64,000 nucleotides of DNA, taken from positions 1 to 64,000 of the forward strand of contig JAURVB010014161.1 of the NCBI GenBank assembly GCA_033002965.1. The letters run 5' to 3'. Origin of the DNA: Piper betle. Lineage: Eukaryota; Streptophyta; Magnoliopsida; Piperales; Piperaceae. The notes under the pieces were generated by a model. The model did no database searches. It was not told the DNA's origin and saw only the letters and a list, made by a program, of their open reading frames with translations. Numbering within the stretch: the stretch's first letter is position 1; each line of letters opens with the position of its first letter. Shown one piece after another: positions 50,801 to 61,919 of this stretch. The position numbers were made by a program, and so were the translations under genes.

Positions 50801-51826
50801 TCGTTGTAGCAAGTGTTTGATTGGTTCAAATCTTCTTAATTGGTACCATTCAAAATTTTAATTGTAATAAGTAAATTAATCTCTCTTAATTAAAAAGATT
50901 TAAATTGTTACAACAGGTTTGTTGTAGCAAGTGTTACAACAAATCCCTGACCCTCATTTCCCCACCAAATTTGACGAAGGAGCTGGTCGTGGTGTATTGG
51001 TCTGTATTGTTTGTTGGTAAACCTGCTTCTTGTTATCAACGCAGTGATATTATTGCTAAAGAAGTCTTGCTTTTTCATTGGCCGATTAGTTTTATCATTG
51101 TGAGGCGTGGGAGTTTTTGCTTCTTGAAAAAAAGTTAAAAAACAAGTTGAAAAAAGTTGTTTGAGCTCTTGGTGGTGGTTTTCTGTAATGAGCTTGATTA
51201 GTTATGGAGCTTCTGGTAATCATCTTGGTTTTAAGATCACCCCCACATAAGGTTGAGCCTATAGGATCGAAAACTTCGGCTTGGGTTGTATCTTGTTTGA
51301 GTTGATTTCTTTAGCTATTGGGTTTCATTGAGTGTTTGATTCTATCATAGGTACAATAATTGGCCTTTGTATCTTGTAAGTGTTTGTGAATTATGAAGAC
51401 ATATGAGCTAATAGTTGCGCAAAGTTTAGAATTACTAATCTAACTTGCCTTGTTTGCTTGTTGGAGTTGGTTTATCATATTGGAAATCACTTCAAATGCG
51501 ACTTTGAGACTGAAAATTTTTGCGCTTCTAACATGCTAAGTGTTCTGTACATGTAGGAAAAACAAAAGCAGCTGACCAAATATCTAAACCAGACATTTAC
51601 TAGGACTAATACAATAAGTGGAAGGGAGCACCTACGGAAAGAAAAAACTACATTTGTAAGATGCAATACATAGGCAGCCCGCTACTTATTTATAATTCTG
51701 AAAAACTTGCAGCTGCATTGTAACGTAGCTGGTAGGTTGTTTAATCCTCAATACAAGCATTAGCCTCCAAGACTCCAAGAGGACAACTTCTAATTTACTG
51801 CAAAGGAGAATAGATTTGTAGAAATT
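47849..51826. other. Intergenic, mostly featureless
   Basis: AT-rich sequence. The only coding-like pieces are a short exon-like stretch at 49,519-49,590 and an open frame at 49,824-50,033 on the minus strand (separate entry). Nothing recognised elsewhere. Confidence 0.4.
49519..50045 (-). pseudogene. Possible gene fragment with exon-like pieces, family unknown
   Basis: On the minus strand, 49,590-49,519 is an open stretch reading YAITYMRKLANRMQIGIPEG, bounded by a plausible acceptor (TTTGACAG) and donor (GTATTT). Upstream, a stretch following TTCCTTTCAG near 50,045 is open for about 70 codons. No family was recognised and no stop or start anchors them, so they may be remnants of a lost gene or chance. 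Confidence 0.25.
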
Positions 51827-53284
51827 CTAGCCAAGTTGCATCCATCTTACTATTGGATTGTTGCATAGGAAGGAATTCACCCCACTGATATGGGGTATGA
51901 TGTCAGGAGAGTTTAGCGTGTCTTGCTGCTCTTTTAACTTTGGCTGCGCAGCAGAAAGAGAAATATACTAGATAAGTTAAGGTTCTCATTGAAAAAGATA
52001 AAAATAAAGGAAAGAAGGGTAACATCTTCTATGCAACTATCATTTGTTCTTCGCCAGAAAATGTTTATTATATGAACGTATGGTGTAAATGTAATCGGGT
52101 TAGGTAATAGATTTCGAGAATTGAAGCTTACATCCTCCTCACATCCATGATTGCTGCAGCAAGATTGAATGGCCTCACCAAACTCATCATTTTTGGCAAA
52201 TCTACCTTTAACACGAGGCCTGCTATCTGCCAGAGTTTTCCTGCATGCATACTGCATATATACTTCTAAATTGTCAGTCCCCATGATAACAAACTTGTTC
52301 TATTTTATTAGTAAATTAGTTGCCTAAAATTGCTTCTGATACTCACTTTAATCTTCTTGTTAAAGTTCCTCTCATTCCTCTTCTTCATGTATCTATAGAT
52401 CTTTTCTTTCCTCTCTTCAACAGAGAGGCGCCCTACTTTGAAGTCGCAATCATCCAATGAAGATATTATTTCTGATTTGTTAGAGTGTCCAGATTTGATA
52501 TAATTGCGAGTTTTTGCAAGCACCTTTGGCCATCAAAACAGTTCATATTCATTGATCAGTGTCAAGCATTGGGCTACAGAACAAATATTGAAGACTGCAC
52601 TCTTAAGATGAGACTTTCATACCTGTGACTCTGGTGAGTCATAGACGGGATGAGGAAGGCAGACCAGACCAGAGGCTGCGATCACTTCCCCAAGGGAATC
52701 TTTTGGAGCTCTATCTTTGTTCAAGCCGCCAATGTCACTAGCAATATTTGCGCTGATAGTGCAAGACATGTGTGGCTTGACCGAATCCATCCAAAGTTGA
52801 GTAGGGAGTGGAGAAAGGGGATTTGTGAGTTCAAATACTGGCAAGCTCGGTGGAGTTGGACGTGGGTCTATTGGCATCATTGAGTCTGAGAGATCAGGTA
52901 AACCTACAGGTCCAGTAAGGTTGGTCTTGTTATTTTGTGGGGGAATGAGAGTAGGCAAAGAGAAAGAGGAGTTGGTGGGGGAAGTGAGAATAGAATGAGT
53001 AGATGAGAGGATAGTAGAGGTGTAGCCAGAGGAGAAAGAAAGGTGATCATTTATGTAGGAGGCATCATCAAGGCAGCAACCAGGTGAAGAAGATGAAGCG
53101 TCGAAGTTATACAGGCAAAATTCGAACTTGTTTTCTTCTATAGGATTCCAGACTTCCTCCTGCACATTATATGGTAGCAGTGTAAGTACATTGTTGTGTT
53201 GATAAACCTTGTTTTTGGTTCTTTTGCATTGCAAAGATTGAATATTCCCTGCAAAGAGAAGGATTGATAGTCTCCACTGTCCAT
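51827..53284 (-). CDS. CCT-domain protein (CONSTANS/TOC1-like C-terminal domain, no B-box seen)
   Basis: Four phase-0 exons are clear: up to 53,159-52,623, then 52,523-52,347, 52,251-52,132 and 51,943-51,827, giving 316 residues plus an uncertain N-terminus. The CCT domain spans an intron: GRLSVEERKEKIYRYMKKRN ... NFNKKIK then YACRKTLADSRPRVKGRFAKNDE. The CCT domain is known for nuclear targeting and NF-Y/DNA binding in flowering, clock and sugar-response regulators. The N-terminal part is Ser/Pro/Thr-rich and no B-box or response-regulator domain is visible, so it belongs to the CCT-only (CMF) class unless exons further upstream are missed. The start is unresolved: the ATG at 53,284 (MDSGDYQSF) is two bases out of frame with the main exon and only a 48-nt intron could link them. 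Confidence 0.8.
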
Positions 53285-55568
53285 ATTATTGCTGAAGAAT
53301 ACTAAAACCACCAAAGTTGGTTTTGCTACTTCAATTTAAAGAAGGCGTGACAAGAGAACAATCAGGGACACGGTGGTTTGTCAGCAGCAGCTGCAGGGTT
53401 GGCTTCTCTTTCTCATGTGTCCATGTAAATCAGCTGCAAGAAAGATTGATGGCCGGGCATATTGATCTTCTTATCGATGGTCAGATAAGCTCTACAACTT
53501 CCACATGAAGTAAAGCATGTACAAAGAATGCAAGGGTCTAGATGAATACTCAAGAATAAGACTGTAAACTTAGTACAGGTTTTTTATTTCTCTAGTAGCT
53601 CTTGCATGCTTATATAATGAACAAAGAGGCAGGGCAAATTTGTAATGTTGTAACTTAATTGGTGCAAGAAGCACAGACTGTGGGATTCTCCTCCAATTTC
53701 TTTCATTTTTCTGGAAACAAAAATTGGCTTCTAGCAAAAGATGCTTTGTACCTTCAGTAAGGTCTTTTTTTTATCTTCCTCCTTGTAGGTAAGTGTGATC
53801 TCAACCAATCAGAAGTGAAAGTAGTAACCATTTTCTAAAGAATATCAACGAAGATCTTGCCATAGATAAGGAGGAAATAAAGGGTGCGTTCAAAGGCCAA
53901 AGCATCATCTATTTCTTGCTGACACTTTAGCAGACCAACAAGCCTATGTTTACCCGACAAATATTTTTGAGTTGCTTCCAGGTTTGTTTGAACAATTAAC
54001 AGATAAGTGATAGTGGATTAATGCCGGGAAGTTCTTCACATATTTGTTGTAAACATGTCAAAAAAATTAGTGAGTAAAACAATTTTACTTGTGCAGTAAA
54101 TCACATACTACGAAACAGCTGTTGGTCCATTGTAACTTGGATGTTCCCAACAAAATATCTCCACCGACAGAGCTTCATCTTCACCAAGAAGATATAGAAC
54201 ACATTTTCCTCCCGAAATGATTCATTCGTTTTTACTACATTGTGCTTGTTTCATTTTCCTCCGAATTTGACTGGTTGAGCATCTAGCACTGCTTGTTTGT
54301 TACCTAGAGATGTGCTGTTAAATATCCACCAACAGAGTTTTCGACACAAGGAATCAAAGACTGAAGACTTAAAAGAGAGGGGAAATGCCCTTTCTTTTCT
54401 GATCTGACTAGGAACCCATCCTAAATCCTACTCTTGAACTTGTGCGATTCAGTTTCTAAAGTAATGGTTTGGAGATGATACACCCAAATCTTGCCTTACC
54501 TTCTCTCTAAAGTGACGGTGTGGAGCTAGCACAGCCAAGCTTTGCCTTCCTCCCAAGGAGGAACCTCTGCTTGGCCAGGATTGGCTAAATTAGATTGGCC
54601 CAAGCTCACATTTTGCTCTCTAATGAACTGGTAATCAGGCAGTTAACCATAAGTAGAAAAAATTCTTTCACATGACTCTCCAACTGATCCTGTTATAGCT
54701 CTGACAAAAAATCTGGACCTTGTTTGGAACCTTGGATTATGTTCTTACCTGAGAGAGTAGTGGGTTTCTTGATTAAACATATTCCAGGCATTGAGAAGAC
54801 TATGCACACAGGGCTGCTTTTCACACTTTGCTTTGGTTGTCCTATAGCAGCATTTGTCCCATCACTAGAAGAGGAAGGCAAAGCCATTATCTCTCCCCAT
54901 TGTATGAACATACTGTGGTTTGGAGAAGAAGATGGTGGAAACATGCTGATGACTGCTGGGACCTGGGCTCAATTGTTGATGGGTAGTCAGGTTTTTTGCT
55001 TAGTTTGCTTAATAGTGCGAGCGTCAATCCTTCACATGTGGTATAGTGCAGAATTTTGGTTTTGGCATGCAGATCATTTGATTAAGTTTGGGTAAGGAGC
55101 TGTAGATACGGGGAGACAAGGTGAGATCTGATGATGTGACGATAGGATTACATCAGTTGGAAAGGAAGAACTAGGTTCTCAATTCATGTGCGAATAATGC
55201 GAAGCTTTTTAGAAGCATGGCAGCTTGGGACCCAATGACTATTGAGCTGCTTCGCAAAAGTTTTTGTGAGGAAAATAATTAATGCACAAAATGTGATTAT
55301 CATATTTTTGAAGGATTACGTTTATCTTTTATTTTGTCTGTGATGGTATTGCATAGTAGTCGAAATCAAAATTGAGTAGCAAAAATGAATCAATCCGGAT
55401 AAGAATAAAAGTAAGTGATTGGTATTTAATCATTCATTAACACAAATAAAATATAATAGTAAATTATTTACTTTTTGTTTTCCATTGTGGTCAAGTGCAT
55501 AATATTGTAAATTTCAACCACAGGAAGAAAATTTCCTGGCACAGGCTGGACCAACCTTCTATGGATCA
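53285..55568. other. Upstream region of the CCT gene
   Basis: It probably holds the 5' untranslated region and promoter. A 123-codon plus-strand frame (54,724-55,095) and an 83-codon minus-strand frame overlap each other; neither resembles a known protein. Confidence 0.35.
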
Positions 55569-56428
55569 TGCTGGGATTTTTCACACCACAAAATCTTGAA
55601 ATGATATAAATATTTGACAACATTATTTAAATAATATTTTAATTCACAAATTAAAAGCAAATAAAATAGCAACACAAACTTTTACATGGAAAACCTCCAA
55701 ATCCAAAGGGAAAAATGACAACCCAAACTTTCATTATGACGTAATAAACTAATTACAATTACCAATATTTAATTTAGAGAGACAAACCCTCTCAACAAAT
55801 AATATCCAAGTAAAATTATTCTCAATACTCTCAATAATAACTTTGAGTAATATTACTTTCAAACAAACCTGAGTGAAACTAGTTCCAATAATCCTTGAAG
55901 GAAACCTCTCCACAAACATAGATAAGTAACTATCAATCACAACCAAGATCGTTAGAAATAGGGTGAGAAAATAAAAAATAAACCGAATTGATGTTGACCT
56001 TGATGAAGAATCCACTTTGGTTGAACACCTGATGAAGAACACGCTCCAATTAATCTCAATCCACAAAGCACAACCTCCTTCTCAAAACAACATTAGTTTT
56101 TTTCTCTTCTCCAAGGCAAAACCCTAGGCACTTTCTTAAAATTGATCAACGAAGAAACCCTAAAAATTGGCTTAAATAACCCTAAGAATGGTCTAAAACT
56201 AACCCAAAATGAGTCTAAACCCGACCCAATTCAAACCCGGGTCGCCAAGGCTTGAGCGCTCTGAACCAACAAAACCCACCAAGTGGGTGGGCGCCTAAGT
56301 GCTCCTGAAGTTGGGCACCTAGGCGCCCACCCTTTTTTTCTGGCTCTTCTTCTTCGCCATGCACCACTCACTACTTGCCAATTTCGTCGTTGTTGCCATT
56401 TCTCCTCATGGTAGGAACGACTCTAACA
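55569..56428 (-). repeat. 3' LTR of the copia element
   Basis: 860 bp from TGCTGGGATTTTTCACACC (plus strand) to ...ACTCTAACA. It matches the region from 58,721 over about 560 bp. Its inner end touches the polypurine tract. Confidence 0.8.
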
Positions 56429-56822
56429 AATCTCCCCTTTCAACTATGAGGAGTGCTCCTAAGTTGGTTATATTACCTCTCACATGTATCCCATGTGAAC
56501 ACACCATGTTGACTTCTTTAAACTTTACATGAATTAAGCGATCAATGTAAGTTCTCAAGGCAATAATGAGCAACACCAACATACTTGCCTTTCTCCCTTG
56601 ATTGGAAACCTCTAGCAAACCTCCCCTGAATTCCTCTTCCAACTCACCAACTTCGCTTCATCCTTTAGTGTCAAACCATTCTCAAATAATTTTACCAAAC
56701 TACACATCGTAGTTACTGGCAAAGATCTCTCCCCATCTTACTCAACATTGACCCTCTTCTCTTCATGGATGTGAACTTTAGTGTGACCAATACGCCAACG
56801 CCACACCTTCTTGGTAGAACCA

Positions 56823-57589
56823 TGGTTGCAAAAATTAGAATTGGTTTTCGAGGGAGTCGGAATCGGAATCAGAATCGGTCTAAATCAGACAAGAATCGGT
56901 CCAGTTGAATCGGCCTGAATCGATCCTATACAAAAATTTCAACTTAGTCAAAATTAATGGGTTATTAGAATAAAATATGTCATTCTGATGTAATTTTCAT
57001 GTTATAATGTGTATTATATTTTGTGATATTTTTTCATATTTTTTGGATTTTTTTTTAAATTATTTAGAATTAGTTATTATTTTTGACTTGAGTCAGAGTC
57101 GAGTCAACTTTTAATTATGAAAATGCCACTGATATTTCATCCCCCATCTCCCCCCACCGCCACCCATGTACCCTCCCCCGATCGCCGCCGCCGCCCTACT
57201 CCACCGCCCCGTCGCCGCCCTCGCCTCCCTGTCGCCCCCCCCCTCTTTGCCTCCTGCCCCACCGCCTCGCAGCCCTGTCACACCGTCGTCCCCCTCGCCC
57301 CCCATCCCGCCCTGTCGCTGCCCTCGCCCAGTCCCTTGTTGTCCAATCAGCTCCCTCGCCGCCCCATCCCCCGCCGCCGTTGCCACCCAGCCCCGCCCCT
57401 GGTCACCCGTCGCCGCCCTCGCCCCTTCCCCGCCACCGGCCGGAATTGGCCAATTCAAGCCAATCCCGAAATCGGCTAGAATCAGGTGAAAATCGGCTCG
57501 AATTAGCCGATTTGCAGACCGATTCGAGCCTAGCTGATTCAGAGGGATTTTTAAATCGGATCGCCGCCGATCCGATTAACGCATCACTG
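56823..57589 (+). mobile_element. Non-autonomous Mutator-like element inside the copia element
   Basis: It is flanked by the direct duplication GGTAGAACCA at 56,813-56,822 and 57,590-57,599 (9-10 bp, the Mutator range). The left end is TGGTTGCAAAAATTAG followed by AATCGG-type words. The right end read inward is CAGTGATGCGTTAATCGG, an imperfect inverse. The interior has a GACTTGAGTCAGAGTCGAG stretch and a very C-rich block (57,130-57,450) whose open frames are compositional. Confidence 0.7.
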
Positions 57590-58720
57590 GGTAGAACCAC
57601 CACCAATGACAACAACTCTAACCTTAAAACCGCAATATTGATCTCTAAAGACCGCAACACTTTCTCCCTCTTGCTACAATAAGTGACCTTCATCAACTTC
57701 CACACCCATTGGCAAAGTGCAAAACAAATTCTCTATCATCTAACTTCCCAGGAAACATCAAATTTATTCTCAAATCTGGAACATGTCTCACATTTTTCAA
57801 CAATAGTGTATAACTCATATTAATCACTACACTTACATCCCTAATGCTAACAACCTTACACTTCCCATGATTTCGAACTTCATTATGCTAAAATTTCATA
57901 ATTTGTATGTAATAAAGAGTCTCCTATCAAATGTGATATATAATAAAATTTCTTGACTTGTCACAATAAAAACATCTTGTGTTGCTTTTTTTACTTTGAA
58001 GTCGTCATTGCTTGTATTACCAATGTTTGCCTTCCCAAATTTACCATTGATCTTCTCCGAAATGCTCCTTTGAAAATGAAGTAGGTTTTTCCAATGACTT
58101 CTTTCTCAGCTCCTCTGACAACAACAATGTAATCACAAAGTCCAAGGCAAGTTTAGTGACATGATCAAACTCATGATCAAGTTATCCCACAAATCTGACA
58201 TCAAACAAAGAAGCAAAGTAGTCTGCTCTTCCTCATCCATCTTCACACCTGTTCCCAACAACTCATTCACTAAAGAGTTGAATTCATTTACATGCTCGTG
58301 ATAGAAGCTTCATCCTTCATCCTTAGTTTGTACAATTTCCTCCTTAGAATTAATTTATTTAGCAAAGATTTATCCTCATATACTTTGTGGATGCTCTCGA
58401 ACAAAGCCTTCATTGTAGTATTAACAATGTGCACATTGAATAATACCTTATCCTCTGATACCAAAAATAGATCTACTTGATCAATCTTATCTTTTTCAAC
58501 AAATTATGCATCTGTCATACCTGTTAGTTTCAAATTCTTACCTTTAAGAGCAACTGCATAACCATCCTTAACCAAAATTGTATCCATCTTAATCTTTCAC
58601 AGCAAAATTTTTCCAATTAAATTTGAGAATTTCAAACTTGGTTATACTCTTTGCCATCTTATCAATGCCCTCTAAAATCACGCACCAACAAGTCCAGTCT
58701 AACTAAGCTTTGATACCACT

Positions 58721-59286
58721 TGTTGGAATTTTTCACACTATAAATCTCGAAACAATTTAAATATTTGACAAGATTATGCAAACAATATTTTAAATGACAA
58801 ATCATAGACAAATAAATTAGAGACACATATTTTTACTTGAAAACCACCAAATCCGGAGGAAAAACCACCGCTCAAACTTCCACGATAATGTAATAAATCA
58901 GTTACAAGCATCAATATTTAATCCAGAGAGACAAACCAACAAATAATATCTGAGTAAAACTACTTCAACAACAACTTTGAGTAATACTACTCCCAAAGAA
59001 ACCCAAGTGAAACCACTCCCAATAATCCTTAAGAGAAACCATTCCACAAACACATATCAATAACTATCAATCACACCCGAACTTGATCTAAACAAGATGA
59101 GAAAACCGAAAACAAGCTGAACTGGTGTTGATCTCGATGAAGAATCTTTGGTTGAACACTCGATGAAGAGCACACTCCAATCGATCTCAATCCACAAAGC
59201 ACAACCTCCTTCTCACAACAAAAATAATTTCTTTCACTTCTCCAAGCCAAAACCTTAGGCACTCTCTAAAAAATTGATCTGCTTCT
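58721..59286 (-). repeat. 5' LTR of the copia element, truncated
   Basis: It starts TGTTGGAATTTTTCACACT (plus strand) next to the primer-binding site and is interrupted after ...AAAATTGATC by LTR copy F. Confidence 0.8.
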
Positions 59287-61013
59287 ATAAAACCCTTACT
59301 TCACCCACTTGTTACCTTGCCTGGTTCTGGTCAGTCTCGAGTCGGTTTGAGTTGGTTTAGCTTTCACACAATGAGTATGAGGCCCAGATGGCCATATGAT
59401 CATGTTATGGAGGCTGGGTATATATAATATATAGATGATAGCTTTAGTTATGTTATAGTAGAACATAAGTTATAACGTATACTCAAAGTATACAAGTTCT
59501 TCTTATGTCAACTCAGAGTTTTAGGGCTAGGTTTTGGTCGTTGAAGTATTTAGTATCCATTTGGGCTTTCTCAGGAAATATCCTTTATATGCATCTTAGG
59601 GATTTAAGATTATTGGATTGTCCTTGTAGGCCCATTTTTTATTTGAGTCTCAAATCTTCATCTGATTAAGTTCAGGGTCTTGAGGCTCATTTAGCTTTCT
59701 TACCTCGATTTCCATCCATAAAGTCACTATTTGGTCTCAAGTCAGCTTTCACTTATGTCGGCATCAATTTGAGCTCTCTAACCGTATATATTTTGTATAC
59801 TCTACCACTAGACCCCCTAGTCAGCTAGATGACGAGATTGGGCCATGTTGCAATATATGAATCATCTAGCAAAAAAAGAGAAAACCCTAGCTTTATTCTC
59901 CCACTATTTTGGAATTCTACCCTAGCACCGCCACCACCTTGGCCCACCACCAGTGAGTCTCTGGCTACCCTCAAGCCACCGAACCACTGCCACCCTAATC
60001 GCCTTGTGGCGGGCTATCGACCCAGGCATAACTCTGACACCAGCACCGCCACATTGGCCATCGGAGACCACAGTTTGTTCATATTTCTCACTGTTGCCAT
60101 CATAGTTTGAGCTATTGTTTGGCACCGGCTAGGCCTACTACACAAATTGACTCCCCTTCCCACGACTGACATCTTGCAACCAACCCCGACCCTCATCATG
60201 GCCACGATCACTGTTAGTGACTCCACCTTTTTCGGTGGTGATCCCTCCTCTTCGCAGCCATTTTTTTGTCAACCAACGGCTGGACTGCATCGATCACCGC
60301 TTCCATCATCCTCCCCATCACCTATACCGTCGATCGCGACTGGCAGCAACCCCTAGTTGGTTGTCATTGGCAATTTTTGGCGACGGGCACCGCCAGCCCA
60401 TTTGGTACCTATTTGCCCAATCAGTCGTGTTGTGTCCACTGAGCAGTTCATGTCCACCCAATTTCGTCCAATCCATGTTCGTGTCCACTGTGTTCATGGT
60501 CGAGTCCAGACCATGTCCTCTTGTCCACGCTCAGCTACCCAGCCCAGCTAACCGAGTATAGCCCAGCTTGCCTAGGTGCTTGACTCGACCAAGTCAAGTT
60601 GGTCTGATTTAGCCAACTCACCTAGTTGACTCAGTAGTCTTTTTTCACTCATTTTCAACTCGTTTTCATCTGTTTTTCCATCGTTTTTGGTAATTTGAGA
60701 TTTCCTACGTTAGTTTAGATGCATATTCACATTATTTAGTATATTTTGATGTTATAAGTATTTTTCTTTATTTATTATTTGTTTATTTACTTATTTATTC
60801 ATTATTATTTATTTCTTGTTATTTAAATAATTATCGTACGTGATGAATGCTTGTATCATTATTTATTATTATTGATGATGTATTTATTTGTTGATATTAT
60901 TTTTGTTCATGTTTATCTTATTTAAATTAATAATTGATTAATTATTATTTATTGTTCACTCACATTATTATTTACTTGCGTTTAGTTGCATATTTGTATA
61001 GTGTTATTCATCA

Positions 61014-61049
<36 letters not shown>

Positions 61050-61919
61050 TGAGCAATATATTATTTGTTTTTATGCATTATTGTTATTCTATTGATTCAC
61101 AAGTTTTAATTATTTAATTATTTACTAACCAATTGTTTGTTTAATTAATATTCATGATTAATTATCTGTTCATTTGCATGTGTGTTTAGTTTGTTATTTA
61201 TTAATGTTCTAATGTTTAATCAAGTGCCTAGTATTTTATTTATTGCTATTTTGATTATTAAGCTTATTTTTATTTGTTTATTTATTAACTTTTGTGTGTC
61301 CCGATTTGCGTATTGTGTATTTATTCATTTGTCTTGCATTGTTTCTTGGTTAAGGTGATGTGATTGTTGATGTGAGCACACACTACAATCATGCATCATA
61401 TATTGTTATTAGTCTTTTGCTTATCAATGAGTTTCAATGTAAGTTTTGGAGTCTAAGTTTGTCGTAGATGTGCCAATACGCTTAGAGTTTGGACTAAAGG
61501 TCCGTTAGGACACTTCTCAGTTTCATCACTTTACTCTATCATAGATTTGATTTCCAGATTGTATAATGTGTTAAGTGATTATTTTATCGAACCTCACTAA
61601 ACACATACCATCTAGACGTATTTTACTTCTCTGATTAATAATCCTCAAGGATGAGATCTCTCATGTTGTTTTCGAACTTAACTCCACCTCATGTTGCCTT
61701 TAAGCCTACTTACATGAATCCCTTCTCAACCTTATATATAGTTTTTATTAAGTTTTTAGTGAGCCGATAGTTAGTGGATTTGACCTTATGTACACCGTGA
61801 GCGGGCACATATCAGGGCGCAGCTAGCTCGAGATTAGTTTAGAGGGTTATTCTATTCATGAGGGATCCTGACATCTCTATGTCTTGAGCTTTCTCAAATC
61901 TGGAGAGGCGTGGAGTAGA
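59287..61919 (-). mobile_element. Long LTR copy F, split by copy D
   Basis: Its left side aligns with copy E from 6,151 (CCCACTTGTT..CCTTG, then ATGAGTA.GAGGCC and GATGATAGCTTTAG). It stops at GGCGTGGAGTAGA (61,919), the same word where copy E continues with CGAGTACTATTG near 9,012. The rest should lie beyond copy D, outside the window. An ATT microsatellite occupies about 61,014-61,048. Confidence 0.65.

Larger units (their letters stand above)
55569..59286 (-). mobile_element. Deleted Ty1/copia retrotransposon
   Basis: Read on the minus strand: the 5' LTR (about 59,286-58,721, cut short by LTR copy F), a primer-binding site TGGTATCAAAGC two bases inside it (58,718-58,707, initiator-tRNA-Met type), a gag remnant (about 58,660-58,080, with EFNSLVNELLGTGVKMDEEE), a protease-side remnant (about 57,870-57,690, with LLKNVRHVPDLRINL), a polypurine tract AAAGGGGAGAT (56,440-56,430) and a 3' LTR of 860 bp (56,428-55,569, TGTTAGAG...TCCCAGCA). 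The LTR ends are TG...CA and the two LTRs are clearly alike but diverged. Integrase and reverse transcriptase are gone, and gag is broken by many stops. A Mutator-like element is inserted at 56,823-57,589. Confidence 0.85.

Noticed and set aside
54693..55095. Overlapping 123-codon (+) and 83-codon (-) frames upstream of the CCT gene
   Set aside because: Neither has recognisable domains, and both can be chance in a less AT-rich stretch; kept only as an upstream-region remark.
57111..57705. Four overlapping 100-120-codon frames on both strands
   Set aside because: They come from the C-rich interior of the Mutator-like element.
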